Shown: positions 33,757 to 42,295, numbered from the stretch's first letter. The stretch is 64,000 nt of DNA from Paenibacillus durus ATCC 35681 (GCF_000993825.1 NZ_CP011114.1:248001-312000); one strand, 5' to 3'. The notes: generated by a model not told the origin, from the letters alone. A program made the numbers and translations.

Positions 33757-34950
33757 ATGAGCGGGAAAAAGAAGCTGCTGTTCGTCATGAATAGTCTCGT
33801 CTGCGGAGGCGCGGAGAAGTCGCTCATTTCATTGCTTCAATCCATCGATTATTCCCGCTGCGATGTGGACCTGCTGCTGTTCAAGCACGAGGGCCTCTTT
33901 ATGAATAAGATCCCGGATCAAGTCCGCCTTCTGGATGCTCCACCCAGGTATAAATATTTTGATATGTCCATCAAAAAAGCGCTGAAGAATTGCCTTGCCG
34001 AAGGCAAGCCGGGTCTGGCTATAGCGCGGGTTAGAGCGGGATTTCTGTTCAAAAAGGAGAGCCATCCGGCCAGGCGGGAACAGCTGCTGTGGAAATACAG
34101 CTCGAAGTCGCTGCCGCAGCTATCCACGGAATACGATGCCGCCATCGGATATATGGAGAATTCGCCTATTCGCTATGTGGTGGATAAAGTGGTGAAAGCT
34201 CGTAAGAAGATCGGGTTCATTCATAATGACTACGATAAGCTGGGCATGAACCCGGACCTCGATGACAAGTATTTCAGCCAATTAGACTGCATCGCAACCG
34301 TATCCGAAGAATGCGTGCAAATTCTGAAAGACCGGTTTCCCGCCTATAAGGAGAAAATCGCGCTGATGCATAATATCGTGTCTCCCTCCGCCATTATCGA
34401 TATGTCTTCCGATGAAAGCCCGATTCAGAAGCAAGCACAAATAACGCTCGTCTCTGTCGGCAGGCTGAATTATCAAAAAGGCTTCAACCTGGCTGTGGAG
34501 GCCTGCGATTTGCTTGTCCGTGAAGGGTATGACATCCGTTGGTACATCGTCGGCGAGGGCGAGGAAAGAGGGAGTCTTGAGCGTCTGATCCGGGAAAAGG
34601 GTCTGCAGGATATTTTAATCCTTACGGGACTCCGGGAGAATCCGTATCCTTATATCAAGCAGTGCGACATCTATGTGCAGACCTCATTGTTCGAAGGCCG
34701 CTGCTTGACGATAACGGAAGCCAAAATCCTGCATAAGCCGATTGTCTCGACTGATTTTGAAGTCATCTACGATCAATTGACGGATGGATATAACGGGCTC
34801 ATCGTGGGCAGGGACGCCCATTCCATATACGCCGGCGTCAAGAAGCTGATCGATGATGAAGGATTGAGGGAGCGGTTCATCGGCAATCTGGAGCATGAAG
34901 AGATGGGAACAGAGGACGAAGTCCATAAATTGTACCAGTGGATAAGCTAG
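33757..34950 (+). CDS. glycosyltransferase family 4
   Basis: About 397 residues, the same length and motif order as the preceding gene (FVMNSLVCGGAEKSLISLLQSIDY, IGFIHNDYDKLGMNP, ATVSEECVQIL, SVGRLNYQKGFNLAVEA, VQTSLFEGRCLTITEAKILHKPIV). A tandem duplication that has diverged. AAGGGTGA precedes ATG 33757. Confidence 0.87.
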   Translation: MSGKKKLLFVMNSLVCGGAEKSLISLLQSIDYSRCDVDLLLFKHEGLFMNKIPDQVRLLDAPPRYKYFDMSIKKALKNCLAEGKPGLAIARVRAGFLFKKESHPARREQLLWKYSSKSLPQLSTEYDAAIGYMENSPIRYVVDKVVKARKKIGFIHNDYDKLGMNPDLDDKYFSQLDCIATVSEECVQILKDRFPAYKEKIALMHNIVSPSAIIDMSSDESPIQKQAQITLVSVGRLNYQKGFNLAVEACDLLVREGYDIRWYIVGEGEERGSLERLIREKGLQDILILTGLRENPYPYIKQCDIYVQTSLFEGRCLTITEAKILHKPIVSTDFEVIYDQLTDGYNGLIVGRDAHSIYAGVKKLIDDEGLRERFIGNLEHEEMGTEDEVHKLYQWIS

Positions 34951-34959
34951 TTTTAAGGG

Positions 34960-36144
34960 GTGAGAGCTATATTTGGTCTAACGTTTGGTCTCATAGTCAT
35001 CGTAATCGTACTGATCATAGCGCTTATTGATGCGGCGCCTGTCTTTGGAGACTGGTTCGGGAGGATTCACATCGGCAGATACGGCGACAGGCATGTCTGG
35101 GCGAAAGCCGTTACGGAAATCGGCGCGAAATGGCTGACAAGAACGCCCAAAATTAAGCTTACCGACAATACCCGGTTGATCGTGCTGGATATGCTGAGAG
35201 GCAACTATACGAGACCGGCCATTCAGCATTGGCAAGAGGCTTCCCTGCTGCTCGGCTTTCACAGCTATTTAAGCAATAACACCGATCCGAAGGCGGAAGC
35301 AGCGGTGAACGCCCTGATCTCTTCCAAATTTGACAGCGCCGGCCAGTGGAATCACCCGCCGCAGCAGGTGGATGGCGCCATCTTGGCTTACGGGGTGATG
35401 AAGCATTCCGCAGGGCGGCCGGAGGCGTATAAAGCCGCGATGGATCAAATGTGGGAGCTGATCCGGGAGCATATCGGCGAAGATGGGACGGTGCAGTACC
35501 GCAAATCGATGAAGGATTACCGTTACGTGGATACGATCGGCTTTATTTGCCCCTTCCTGGTGGTATACGGATTGCGATACGGAAAGCCGGAATGTATCGA
35601 GCTGGCCGTAAGACAAATTCTCGAGTATGAGCGGTTCGGAATGCTGCAAGGAACATCAATACCGTGCCATGCGTACAGCACTGGGACGAAGTATCCGCTT
35701 GGCCTGTACGGCTGGGGAAGAGGGCTCGGATGGTATGCCATCGGCCTTATTGACGCTTGGCGGGAGCTCCCGGACAGCCATGAATACAAGAAGCCGCTGG
35801 AGGAAGCCGTCGTGCGGTTTGCCCGCTCCGCTCTAGCGGTGCAGGGGGAGCAGGGGCAGTGGAACTGGACGGTAACGAGACCTGAATCGAGAGCCGATTC
35901 CTCGGCGACCGCGATGCTGGCCTGGTTTATGCTGAACGCGGCACAGATCGAAGAAATATCACGGGAATGTGCGGCCGCCGCTGATTCAGCGATTCTCTAT
36001 TTAATGAAGGCAACGAGAAGGAACGGCGCCGTTGATTTTTCTCAGGGAGATACCAAGGACATCGGCGTTTACTCCGTCCTGTTCAATATTCTGCCGTTCA
36101 CGCAGGGCTTTTGCATCCGCTTGGCCAACTCGAAGGATCAATAG
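34960..36144 (+). CDS. membrane-anchored glycoside hydrolase, GH88/GH105-like
   Basis: About 394 residues. One N-terminal membrane segment (about residues 5-27) acts as signal anchor, followed by an (alpha/alpha)6-barrel-like domain with features of unsaturated uronyl hydrolases (YteR/YesR group): QVDGAILAYGVMKHS, YVDTIGFICPFLVVYGLRYG, YGWGRGLGWYAIGLIDAWRELP. Such enzymes remove unsaturated uronic acids left by lyases, so the EPS may contain uronic acid or be remodelled by the beta-helix proteins (inference). The start is awkward: GTG 34960 overlaps the best Shine-Dalgarno-like stretch AAGGGGTGAG. Confidence 0.7.
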   Translation: MRAIFGLTFGLIVIVIVLIIALIDAAPVFGDWFGRIHIGRYGDRHVWAKAVTEIGAKWLTRTPKIKLTDNTRLIVLDMLRGNYTRPAIQHWQEASLLLGFHSYLSNNTDPKAEAAVNALISSKFDSAGQWNHPPQQVDGAILAYGVMKHSAGRPEAYKAAMDQMWELIREHIGEDGTVQYRKSMKDYRYVDTIGFICPFLVVYGLRYGKPECIELAVRQILEYERFGMLQGTSIPCHAYSTGTKYPLGLYGWGRGLGWYAIGLIDAWRELPDSHEYKKPLEEAVVRFARSALAVQGEQGQWNWTVTRPESRADSSATAMLAWFMLNAAQIEEISRECAAAADSAILYLMKATRRNGAVDFSQGDTKDIGVYSVLFNILPFTQGFCIRLANSKDQ

Positions 36145-36157
36145 GCAGGGGATATAC

Positions 36158-37708
36158 ATGAGAGTAAAAAACTCCATCATTAATATAACGGCGGGCATCG
36201 GCAATCAACTGGTGATCACCCTGCTTAGCTTTGTCTCTAGAACCGTCTTCATTAACCGGCTGGGCATCGAGTATTTAGGCGTCAACGGCTTGTTCACGAA
36301 CATTCTCTCGATGCTGACGCTCGCCGAGGCGGGAATCGGGACGAGTATTATGTACAGTCTGTATAAGCCGGTGGCGGAGAATGATTATGAGAAGATCGGC
36401 CGGTTAATGCGGCTGTACCGCAGAGCCTATCTGGTCATCGCGCTTGTAGTCACATTGCTCGGACTGTCGGTCATGCCTTTTCTGAACGTGATCGTCAAGG
36501 ATCATAGCGTGGAGCATCTGCATTTGATTTACCTGATCTTTTTGCTCAATACGGTAACGCCCTATCTTTTCTCCTATAAAAATTCATTCCTAAGCGTTAA
36601 TCAGAAGAACTACATCGTAACTGTGGCCTTCTCGGTGACTTCCATTATCTCCACCTGCCTGAAGATCGGCATCCTGTATTATACGTCGAACTACATCCTT
36701 TTTCTGATTGTGGACAGCGTGCTGACGATAACGACCTCCATCCTGTTAACAGTCGTCGCGAACCGGAAATACCCTTATCTGAAGCAAAAAGTGATAGGCA
36801 GGCTGGATGCCGGAACGAGGAATGGAATCGTCAAAAATGTAAAAGCGATTATCATCCAGAATATCGGCAGCTACCTGGTGCTCGAAACGGAAAGCATCCT
36901 GATCTCCACCTTTGTCAGCCTCAAGGCCGTCGGCTTGTATTCCAACTATAAAATGCTGATCGATATCGCCAGAACGTTCATCAATCAGGTGTTCATTAAT
37001 CTGTATCACAGCGTTGGCAATCTCGTGTCGAGCGAAAGTACGGAAAAAGTGTACAGCGTATATAAAGTCATGCTGCTGCTCAGCTTTTGGCTGTACTCGC
37101 TGCTAGCGATACTGTTATATATCGTGCTCGCGCCGTTCATCACGCTGTGGATCGGAGAAAAGTTCCTGATGAGCAGCGGGGTTCTTGCCATTCTGCTGCT
37201 TCTGTTCTATGAGCGCGGGATGCGCAATCCGATCACGACGGTGAAGACCACAGCGGGTATTTTTCAAGCAGACCGGTATGTTCCGCTGGCTCAGGCGGCG
37301 GTCGGCTTGGGCATTTCCGTTATTTTAGTGCGGCAGACCGGGATTGCGGGAGTCTTCATCGGCTCCTTGGCCGGCGCTCTGGCTATGCCTTTTTGGACAA
37401 CACCCTATTTAGTGTATAAAAAGGTATTCCATCGACCCATATCGGAGCACTACCGACTTTATGCATACTTCACTATAATAGGGGTGGGCGCTTTTTTTGC
37501 GGCATATTCAGCGAGTGGTCTGATCCGTGCGAATAGCTTTCCGCTTCTCATCGTTAAAGGCGCGGTCGCGTTCATCGTTGTCAATCTCATCTATGTGCTG
37601 CTCTTTCACCGCAGAGCTGAATTTGCCTACCTGCAAGGAATCGCCAAGACACTGCTTGGAAAGGTCACTGTAAGGTTCGGCCCATTAAAAAAGACGGAGG
37701 TTGATTAG
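36158..37708 (+). CDS. polysaccharide flippase, Wzx/EpsK type
   Basis: About 516 residues with 12-14 hydrophobic segments. N-terminal NSIINITAGIGNQLVITLLSFVSRTVFINRLGIEYLGVNGLFTNILSML is typical of Firmicute MATE/MOP-superfamily O-antigen flippases. It should move the lipid-linked repeat unit across the membrane. The upstream open frame is disregarded: GCAGGGG before ATG 36158 and family alignment set the start. Confidence 0.9.
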   Translation: MRVKNSIINITAGIGNQLVITLLSFVSRTVFINRLGIEYLGVNGLFTNILSMLTLAEAGIGTSIMYSLYKPVAENDYEKIGRLMRLYRRAYLVIALVVTLLGLSVMPFLNVIVKDHSVEHLHLIYLIFLLNTVTPYLFSYKNSFLSVNQKNYIVTVAFSVTSIISTCLKIGILYYTSNYILFLIVDSVLTITTSILLTVVANRKYPYLKQKVIGRLDAGTRNGIVKNVKAIIIQNIGSYLVLETESILISTFVSLKAVGLYSNYKMLIDIARTFINQVFINLYHSVGNLVSSESTEKVYSVYKVMLLLSFWLYSLLAILLYIVLAPFITLWIGEKFLMSSGVLAILLLLFYERGMRNPITTVKTTAGIFQADRYVPLAQAAVGLGISVILVRQTGIAGVFIGSLAGALAMPFWTTPYLVYKKVFHRPISEHYRLYAYFTIIGVGAFFAAYSASGLIRANSFPLLIVKGAVAFIVVNLIYVLLFHRRAEFAYLQGIAKTLLGKVTVRFGPLKKTEVD

Positions 37709-37709
37709 G

Positions 37710-38744
37710 ATGGCTATTCTTATCACCGGAGGCGCCGGTTACATTGGCAGCCATACCGCGGTGGAACTGCTGGAAGCGGGATATGAAGTTGTAATTGTCG
37801 ATAATTTTGCCAACAGCCATCCCGAGGCGATCAAGCGGATCGGCGAAATTACGGGCAAGCCCTTTGCCTTCTATGAGCTTGATCTGCTTGATCGGGAGGC
37901 GCTGGACGATGTGTTCGCCAGACATGCTGTCGAAGCCGTCATTCATTTTGCGGGGCTTAAGGCTGTGGGCGAGTCGGTGCAGATTCCGCTAAAATATTAC
38001 CACACCAACATTATGAGCACCTTGAGCTTATGCGAGATCATGCAGAAGCATGGGGTATTCCGCATCGTGTTCAGCTCTTCGGCCACCGTATACGGCGCTC
38101 CGGAGTCCGTACCGATTACGGAAGAATTCCCTACCGGCGCCACCAATCCGTACGGACGCACGAAGGAAATGATTGAACATATTTTACGGGATATCGCCGT
38201 ATCCGATTCCCGCTGGGGCATTTCGATCCTGCGCTACTTTAACCCGATCGGGGCGCATAAGAGCGGGCGGATCGGCGAAGACCCGAACGGCATTCCGAAT
38301 AATCTGCTGCCCTATATCTCCCAGGTAGCTGTCGGCAAGCTGGCCAAGCTCAGCATATTCGGCAATGACTACCCGACGGCTGACGGAACAGGCGTAAGAG
38401 ATTATATTCATGTCGTGGATCTGGCGCAGGGCCATCTGAAGGCGCTGGAGAGGATAACGGGCCGTACAGGCGTGGACGTATATAATCTTGGGACGGGCCG
38501 GGGGCTGAGTGTACTGGAGATCGTGAAGGCGTTCGAGAAGGTGTCGGGCCAAGCGATTCCTTACCAGATCGTGGAACGAAGAGCGGGCGATATCGCCGTC
38601 TGCTACGCCGATACGTTCAAGGCGAATGAAGAACTGGGCTGGAAGGCCGCCCGGGGAATCGAAGAAATGTGCGAGGATACGTGGCGTTGGCAGTCCGCTA
38701 ATCCCAGAGGCTATGCAGAGAGTGAACTGGAACCATTAAAGTGA
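37710..38744 (+). CDS. galE: UDP-glucose 4-epimerase
   Basis: About 344 residues. N-terminal MAILITGGAGYIGSHTAVELLEAG NAD+ motif, SSSATVYG with the catalytic Ser region, NPYGRTK with catalytic Tyr-x3-Lys, and the RYFNPIGAH and VYNLGTGRG segments of GalE. It supplies UDP-Gal (or UDP-GalNAc) to the glycosyltransferases. GGAGG is well placed before ATG 37710. Last plus-strand gene of the eps block. Confidence 0.95.
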   Translation: MAILITGGAGYIGSHTAVELLEAGYEVVIVDNFANSHPEAIKRIGEITGKPFAFYELDLLDREALDDVFARHAVEAVIHFAGLKAVGESVQIPLKYYHTNIMSTLSLCEIMQKHGVFRIVFSSSATVYGAPESVPITEEFPTGATNPYGRTKEMIEHILRDIAVSDSRWGISILRYFNPIGAHKSGRIGEDPNGIPNNLLPYISQVAVGKLAKLSIFGNDYPTADGTGVRDYIHVVDLAQGHLKALERITGRTGVDVYNLGTGRGLSVLEIVKAFEKVSGQAIPYQIVERRAGDIAVCYADTFKANEELGWKAARGIEEMCEDTWRWQSANPRGYAESELEPLK

Positions 38745-38751
38745 TCGATTG

Positions 38752-38795
38752 AGCCGTCTCGGAGGCAAAATGCTGAAGAGATGGCTTTTCTTTTT
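38752..38795. terminator. terminator between convergent galE and sinR
   Basis: AGCCGTCTC / GAGATGGCT stem (one G-T pair) with a 17-nt loop, followed by TTTTCTTTTT on the plus strand. Confidence 0.75.
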
Positions 38796-38802
38796 CATCA
38801 GA

Positions 38803-39132
38803 CTAGCGCCGTTCCAGCTTCCACTTGCTGAATTCCAGGAACTCGCGAAACTCTCTTTTGCTGATACCGGAGTTCATCGCTTCCTTGACGAGCTCGCTCC
38901 ATTCCATATCGGCCGGTTCGGCGTCTTCCTTCTGCTTGTCCGACTGTAGGAATTCCTCTACGGTTATGCCCAAAACCAAACCTACTTTTTCCAGAAACTG
39001 AATGGACGGATTCCGCTGAATCCCGCGCTCGATTGAACTCAAATAGGATTTGGCTACTCCCGCTCTCTCGGATAATTCAGTAAGGGAGTAATTTTTATTC
39101 TTGCGAAGCTGTTGTATCTTTTTGCCGATCAT
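38803..39132 (-). CDS. sinR: SinR-like transcriptional repressor (XRE family)
   Basis: 109 residues that read almost residue for residue like B. subtilis SinR. The N-terminal XRE helix-turn-helix has YSLTELSERAGVAKSYLSSIERG and NPSIQFLEKVGLVLGITVEEFL. The C-terminal dimerisation/SinI-interaction part has EWSELVKEAMNSGISKREFREFLEFSKWK. In B. subtilis (established) SinR represses eps and tapA through GTTCTYT boxes. Here it ends the pqqD-B2-sinR operon, convergent to galE, and GTTCTYT-type palindromes lie throughout the locus. GGAGG precedes the ATG. No sinI-like gene is visible in the window. Confidence 0.93.
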   Translation of the reverse strand: MIGKKIQQLRKNKNYSLTELSERAGVAKSYLSSIERGIQRNPSIQFLEKVGLVLGITVEEFLQSDKQKEDAEPADMEWSELVKEAMNSGISKREFREFLEFSKWKLERR

Positions 39133-39180
39133 GGCGGACCTCCATTACTTGAAACTGATACATAACATATCGATTTCGAT

Positions 39181-39636
39181 TTATTTACTCGACATTTTGG
39201 CAAACTTATCGACAACAGTAAATTGATGCATCTCTTCTGCGCCGGAAATATAATAAGGGCCGCTGCGAAGCCAGGCGTGAGCGATCAGCTTGCCGCTATG
39301 GTCCTTGCCCGTTCCTAAATAAAGGGTGCTGCCGATGCCCCTTCGCTCCAGCATTTTCATCCCGGCTATGGCTCTTACCAGACATTTGCTGTCCCACGGC
39401 GTATACTTGCTGACTGTATTTATGGAGCTGGCAATATGTCTCATGGCGGAAGTATGGCTTGCATCGTAGTCTTGATCCGTCTCTTGTCCTCTTTCACCGA
39501 GCGAAGGGGCGACTTTGGAGAACTTGTAGAAGAGGCGCGTCCGAGCCCAGCCTAATACTAAAAAAGCTTCCAAATAGAACAAAAGGGTAGTCTTGTCCAA
39601 AGTGAACAACAGCCGAAGCTTGCTTGCCATCTTCAT
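39181..39636 (-). CDS. lasso-peptide B2-like / transglutaminase-like cysteine protease family protein
   Basis: 151 residues. The pattern KLRLLF...LLFYLEAFLVLGWARTRL, then WDSKCLVRAIAGMKMLERRG with the likely catalytic Cys (about residue 103), and KLIAHAWLRSG with the catalytic His, matches Transglut_core3, the leader peptidase B2 of lasso-peptide clusters. The partner B1 (PqqD-like) gene overlaps it upstream. No precursor peptide or lasso cyclase (asparagine-synthetase-like) is visible. Related pairs also occur in EPS regions without lasso products, so the substrate is unknown. Confidence 0.8.
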   Translation of the reverse strand: MKMASKLRLLFTLDKTTLLFYLEAFLVLGWARTRLFYKFSKVAPSLGERGQETDQDYDASHTSAMRHIASSINTVSKYTPWDSKCLVRAIAGMKMLERRGIGSTLYLGTGKDHSGKLIAHAWLRSGPYYISGAEEMHQFTVVDKFAKMSSK

Positions 39637-39935
39637 CCGGCATCAGCTACTCGAATCAAATCTTCTTTCAGCAGGCTCTGTAAAAAAGGAATGACGTCCT
39701 GCTCGCAAATGTCAGCGTCGATTTCGTAGATTTGCTGAAGGGATTCGATGATCTCCTTCACGGACCTTGGAGTGCTGATGATGGTCCATATATCTCCGCC
39801 GACCTGGCCCAAATTGAAATACTTCCCCTGCTGTATGCTGAGCATGACCTTCTCGCCGTCCATATCGCTGACAATATTGCCTTCACATTGAACTAGAACG
39901 GTGTCTATGGATAAAATCTCTGCTTTTTTCACCAA
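39633..39935 (-). CDS. PqqD-family peptide chaperone-like protein (RRE)
   Basis: About 100 residues. GEKVMLSIQQGKYFNLGQVGGDIWTII is the PqqD/RiPP-recognition-element signature, followed by the wing helices (VKEIIESLQQIYEIDADICEQDVIPFLQSLLKEDLI). In lasso and other RiPP systems this domain binds the leader peptide; in HPr-rel-A systems an analogous protein sits near EPS genes. TTG 39935 or GTG 39932 is the start, behind AAGGAG. It overlaps the B2-like gene by 4 bp and heads an operon with sinR. Confidence 0.83.
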   Translation of the reverse strand: MVKKAEILSIDTVLVQCEGNIVSDMDGEKVMLSIQQGKYFNLGQVGGDIWTIISTPRSVKEIIESLQQIYEIDADICEQDVIPFLQSLLKEDLIRVADAG

Positions 39936-39985
39936 TAACCATCTCCTTAGCCGGAAATCTCAGGTGGTTTGTCTTGTAACATAAC

Positions 39986-40001
39986 GTTCTTTCTAAAGAA
40001 C
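39986..40001. promoter_or_regulatory. SinR-type operator palindrome (pqqD-B2-sinR operon, proximal)
   Basis: GTTCTTTCTAAAGAAC: two exact GTTCTTT half sites in inverted orientation, 51 bp upstream of the operon's first codon. Confidence 0.65.
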
Positions 40002-40060
40002 GGGACTGAATAAATGTAAAAATATAACCGTGGAGCAAAGAAATTCAATAGCGATGTCAT

Positions 40061-40076
40061 GTTCTTTATAAAGAAC
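40061..40076. promoter_or_regulatory. SinR-type operator palindrome (pqqD-B2-sinR operon, distal)
   Basis: GTTCTTTATAAAGAAC: a perfect 16-bp palindrome with two exact half sites, 75 bp from the proximal one. A minus-strand TTGACA (40122-40117) with TACCTT 18 bp on could be the operon promoter, putting both palindromes downstream of it. Confidence 0.65.
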
Positions 40077-40159
40077 GTAAATTTATAAATATAAGGTACC
40101 ATTCTACCAAATTATTGTCAACTATCCCTGGGAGTAATTTTGTATTCAACTGCAGCATA

Positions 40160-40188
40160 TTGACCTAATTGTACAGATATGGTATATA
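40160..40188 (+). promoter_or_regulatory. sigma-A promoter of htpG
   Basis: TTGACC (40160-40165), 17-bp spacer, TATATA (40183-40188), immediately followed by CIRCE. Confidence 0.65.
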
Positions 40189-40198
40189 AAAATAGGGA

Positions 40199-40225
40199 TT
40201 AGCACTCGAATGATTCGAGTGCTAA
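40199..40225. promoter_or_regulatory. CIRCE element (HrcA operator)
   Basis: TTAGCACTC - 9 bp - GAGTGCTAA, a perfect match to the CIRCE consensus, placed at the expected transcription start of htpG. HrcA repression of this class of heat-shock genes is established for groE/dnaK. Confidence 0.95.
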
Positions 40226-40287
40226 TCTGTGTGAAAAAGATGACGGACATGCTTTTTCGCAGGACGATTAAGGAAGGGGAATATTCC

Positions 40288-42168
40288 ATGGCCAAGAAAC
40301 AGTTTCAAGCCGAATCGAAAAGATTGCTGGAAATGATGATCAACTCGATCTATACGCAGCGCGAGATTTTCCTCCGTGAGCTCATTTCCAATTCCAGCGA
40401 TGCCACCGACAAAATTTATTACAAGGCGCTGACCGATGAGTCGCTTACGTTCAACAAAGAGGATTACTTCATTAAGATAACCGCAGACAAAACGAACCGT
40501 ACGCTAACGATCTCCGACACGGGAATCGGTATGACCCAGGAAGAGCTGGAGAACAACCTCGGGGTCATTGCCAAGAGCGGCTCGCTCGCCTTTAAGAAGG
40601 AGAACGAGGCGAAGGACGGCCATAACATCATCGGCCAGTTTGGGGTCGGATTCTATTCCGCTTTTATGGTAGCCGACACCGTTACGGTAATCAGCCGCCC
40701 GCTCGGCAGTGACACGGCATTCAAGTGGGAGTCCGAAGGCGCGGACGGCTATACGATTGAGCCCACCGGGAAGGATTCGGTCGGCACCGACATCATCCTG
40801 AAGATCAAAGAGAACACCGAGGAAGACAATTACGACGAGTACCTGGAAGAGTACCGCCTGAAGTCGATTATTAAGAAGTACTCCGATTTTATCCGCTACC
40901 CGATCAAGATGGATATTACCAGCAGCAAATTGAAGGAAGGCAGCGAGAACGAATACGAGGAAACGACCGAAGAGCAGACCGTTAACAGCATGGTCCCGAT
41001 CTGGCGCAAGAACAAGAGCGAGCTGAAAGACGAGGATTACGAGAACTTCTACCAGGAGAAGCGCTACGGCTTCGACAAGCCGCTGAAGCATATCCATATC
41101 AGCGCCGACGGCGCGGTCGTGTACAACGCGATCCTGTTCATTCCGGAGAATACGCCTTTTGATTACTACACCAAGGAGTATGAAAAAGGCCTGGAGCTGT
41201 ATTCGAATGGCGTCCTCATCATGAACAAATGCGGCGACCTGCTGCCCGACTACTTCAGCTTCGTCAAAGGGATGGTCGATTCCGAGGACCTGTCGCTCAA
41301 TATCTCCCGCGAGCTGCTTCAGCATGACCGCCAGCTCAGCCTGATCGCGAAGAACATCAAGAACAAGATTAAGAGCGCGCTGCAAAGCCTGCTCAAAGAC
41401 GAGAGAGAGAAGTACGAGCAGTTCTATGGCGCCTTCGGCAGACAGATCAAATTCGGGGTATACAACGATTACGGCATGAACAAGGATACGCTTCAGGACC
41501 TGCTGCTGTTCCACTCCTCCAAGGAGAAGAAGCTAGTCAGCCTGGACGAATACGTATCCAGAATGCCCGAGGAGCAAAAATACATCTACTACGCTTCCGG
41601 CGAGTCCATCGAGCGGATCGAGAAGCTGCCGCAGACAGAATTGGTGGCCGATAAAGGCTACGAAATTCTGTACTTCACCGACGATATCGACGAGTTCGCC
41701 ATCAAAATGCTGATGAGCTACAAGGACAAGGAATTCAAATCCGTCTCCAGCGGCGATCTTGGAATTGACACGGAGGAGCAGGATAAAGCTGCCGAGAACG
41801 CGGATACCGAGAACAAGGATCTGTTTGAAGCCATGAAGGACGTGCTGGGCGGCAAGGTCAAGAGCGTCAAGGCATCCAAGCGGCTGAAATCCCACCCGGT
41901 ATGTCTGTCGTCGGAAGGCGATTTGACCATCGAGATGGAAAAAACACTCCGGGCGATGCCGAACGGCGCCGATGTCCAGGCTGATAAAGTGCTGGAAATC
42001 AACGTGAACCACGACGTCTTCCAGTCCCTTAAAAGTGCTCAAGAGAAGGACCAGGAGAAGCTTGCCCTCTACACGAACCTGCTGTACAACCAGGCGCTGC
42101 TCATCGAAGGGCTGCCGGTCGGCGATCCGGTAGAGTTCACGAACGATATTTGCAAGATTATGGTGTAA
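40288..42168 (+). CDS. htpG: molecular chaperone HtpG (Hsp90)
   Basis: About 626 residues, full length for bacterial Hsp90. The N-terminal GHKL ATPase has [32 protein letters not shown] and [13 protein letters not shown]; the middle domain has the ISRELLQ catalytic-loop region; the C-terminal dimerisation domain follows. ATG 40288 behind AAGGAAGGGG is the real start; the upstream open frame crosses CIRCE. A CIRCE operator points to HrcA control, whereas in B. subtilis htpG is outside the CIRCE regulon. Confidence 0.97.
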   Translation: MAKKQFQAESKRLLEMMINSIYTQREIFLRELISNSSDATDKIYYKALTDESLTFNKEDYFIKITADKTNRTLTISDTGIGMTQEELENNLGVIAKSGSLAFKKENEAKDGHNIIGQFGVGFYSAFMVADTVTVISRPLGSDTAFKWESEGADGYTIEPTGKDSVGTDIILKIKENTEEDNYDEYLEEYRLKSIIKKYSDFIRYPIKMDITSSKLKEGSENEYEETTEEQTVNSMVPIWRKNKSELKDEDYENFYQEKRYGFDKPLKHIHISADGAVVYNAILFIPENTPFDYYTKEYEKGLELYSNGVLIMNKCGDLLPDYFSFVKGMVDSEDLSLNISRELLQHDRQLSLIAKNIKNKIKSALQSLLKDEREKYEQFYGAFGRQIKFGVYNDYGMNKDTLQDLLLFHSSKEKKLVSLDEYVSRMPEEQKYIYYASGESIERIEKLPQTELVADKGYEILYFTDDIDEFAIKMLMSYKDKEFKSVSSGDLGIDTEEQDKAAENADTENKDLFEAMKDVLGGKVKSVKASKRLKSHPVCLSSEGDLTIEMEKTLRAMPNGADVQADKVLEINVNHDVFQSLKSAQEKDQEKLALYTNLLYNQALLIEGLPVGDPVEFTNDICKIMV

Positions 42169-42193
42169 GGCGGCAAATAAGTCTGCAGTTCAA

Positions 42194-42238
42194 AACAACC
42201 CGTATTCGGCTTACAACGCCGGAGCGGGTTGTTTTTTT
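42194..42238 (+). terminator. rho-independent terminator after htpG
   Basis: AACAACCCG / CGGGTTGTT stem with a 22-nt loop followed by TTTTT. Confidence 0.85.
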
Positions 42239-42265
42239 ACATATAGATAAGCACGGTCAGAGGAA

Positions 42266-42295
42266 TTGACATCTTTCAATTCGCGGTGTTACGCT
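42266..42295 (+). promoter_or_regulatory. promoter of the second nucleotidyltransferase gene
   Basis: TTGACA (42266-42271), 18-bp spacer, TACGCT (42290-42295) preceded by TGT; nearly the same as the promoter at 27831. No GTTCTYT palindrome follows here. Confidence 0.55.

Noticed and set aside
39949..40060. 37-codon minus-strand frame between the two SinR sites, considered as a lasso precursor for the B1/B2-like pair
   Set aside because: No ribosome binding site, it crosses an operator palindrome, and it lacks the Thr at leader position -2 and the Gly/Asp ring residues of lasso precursors.
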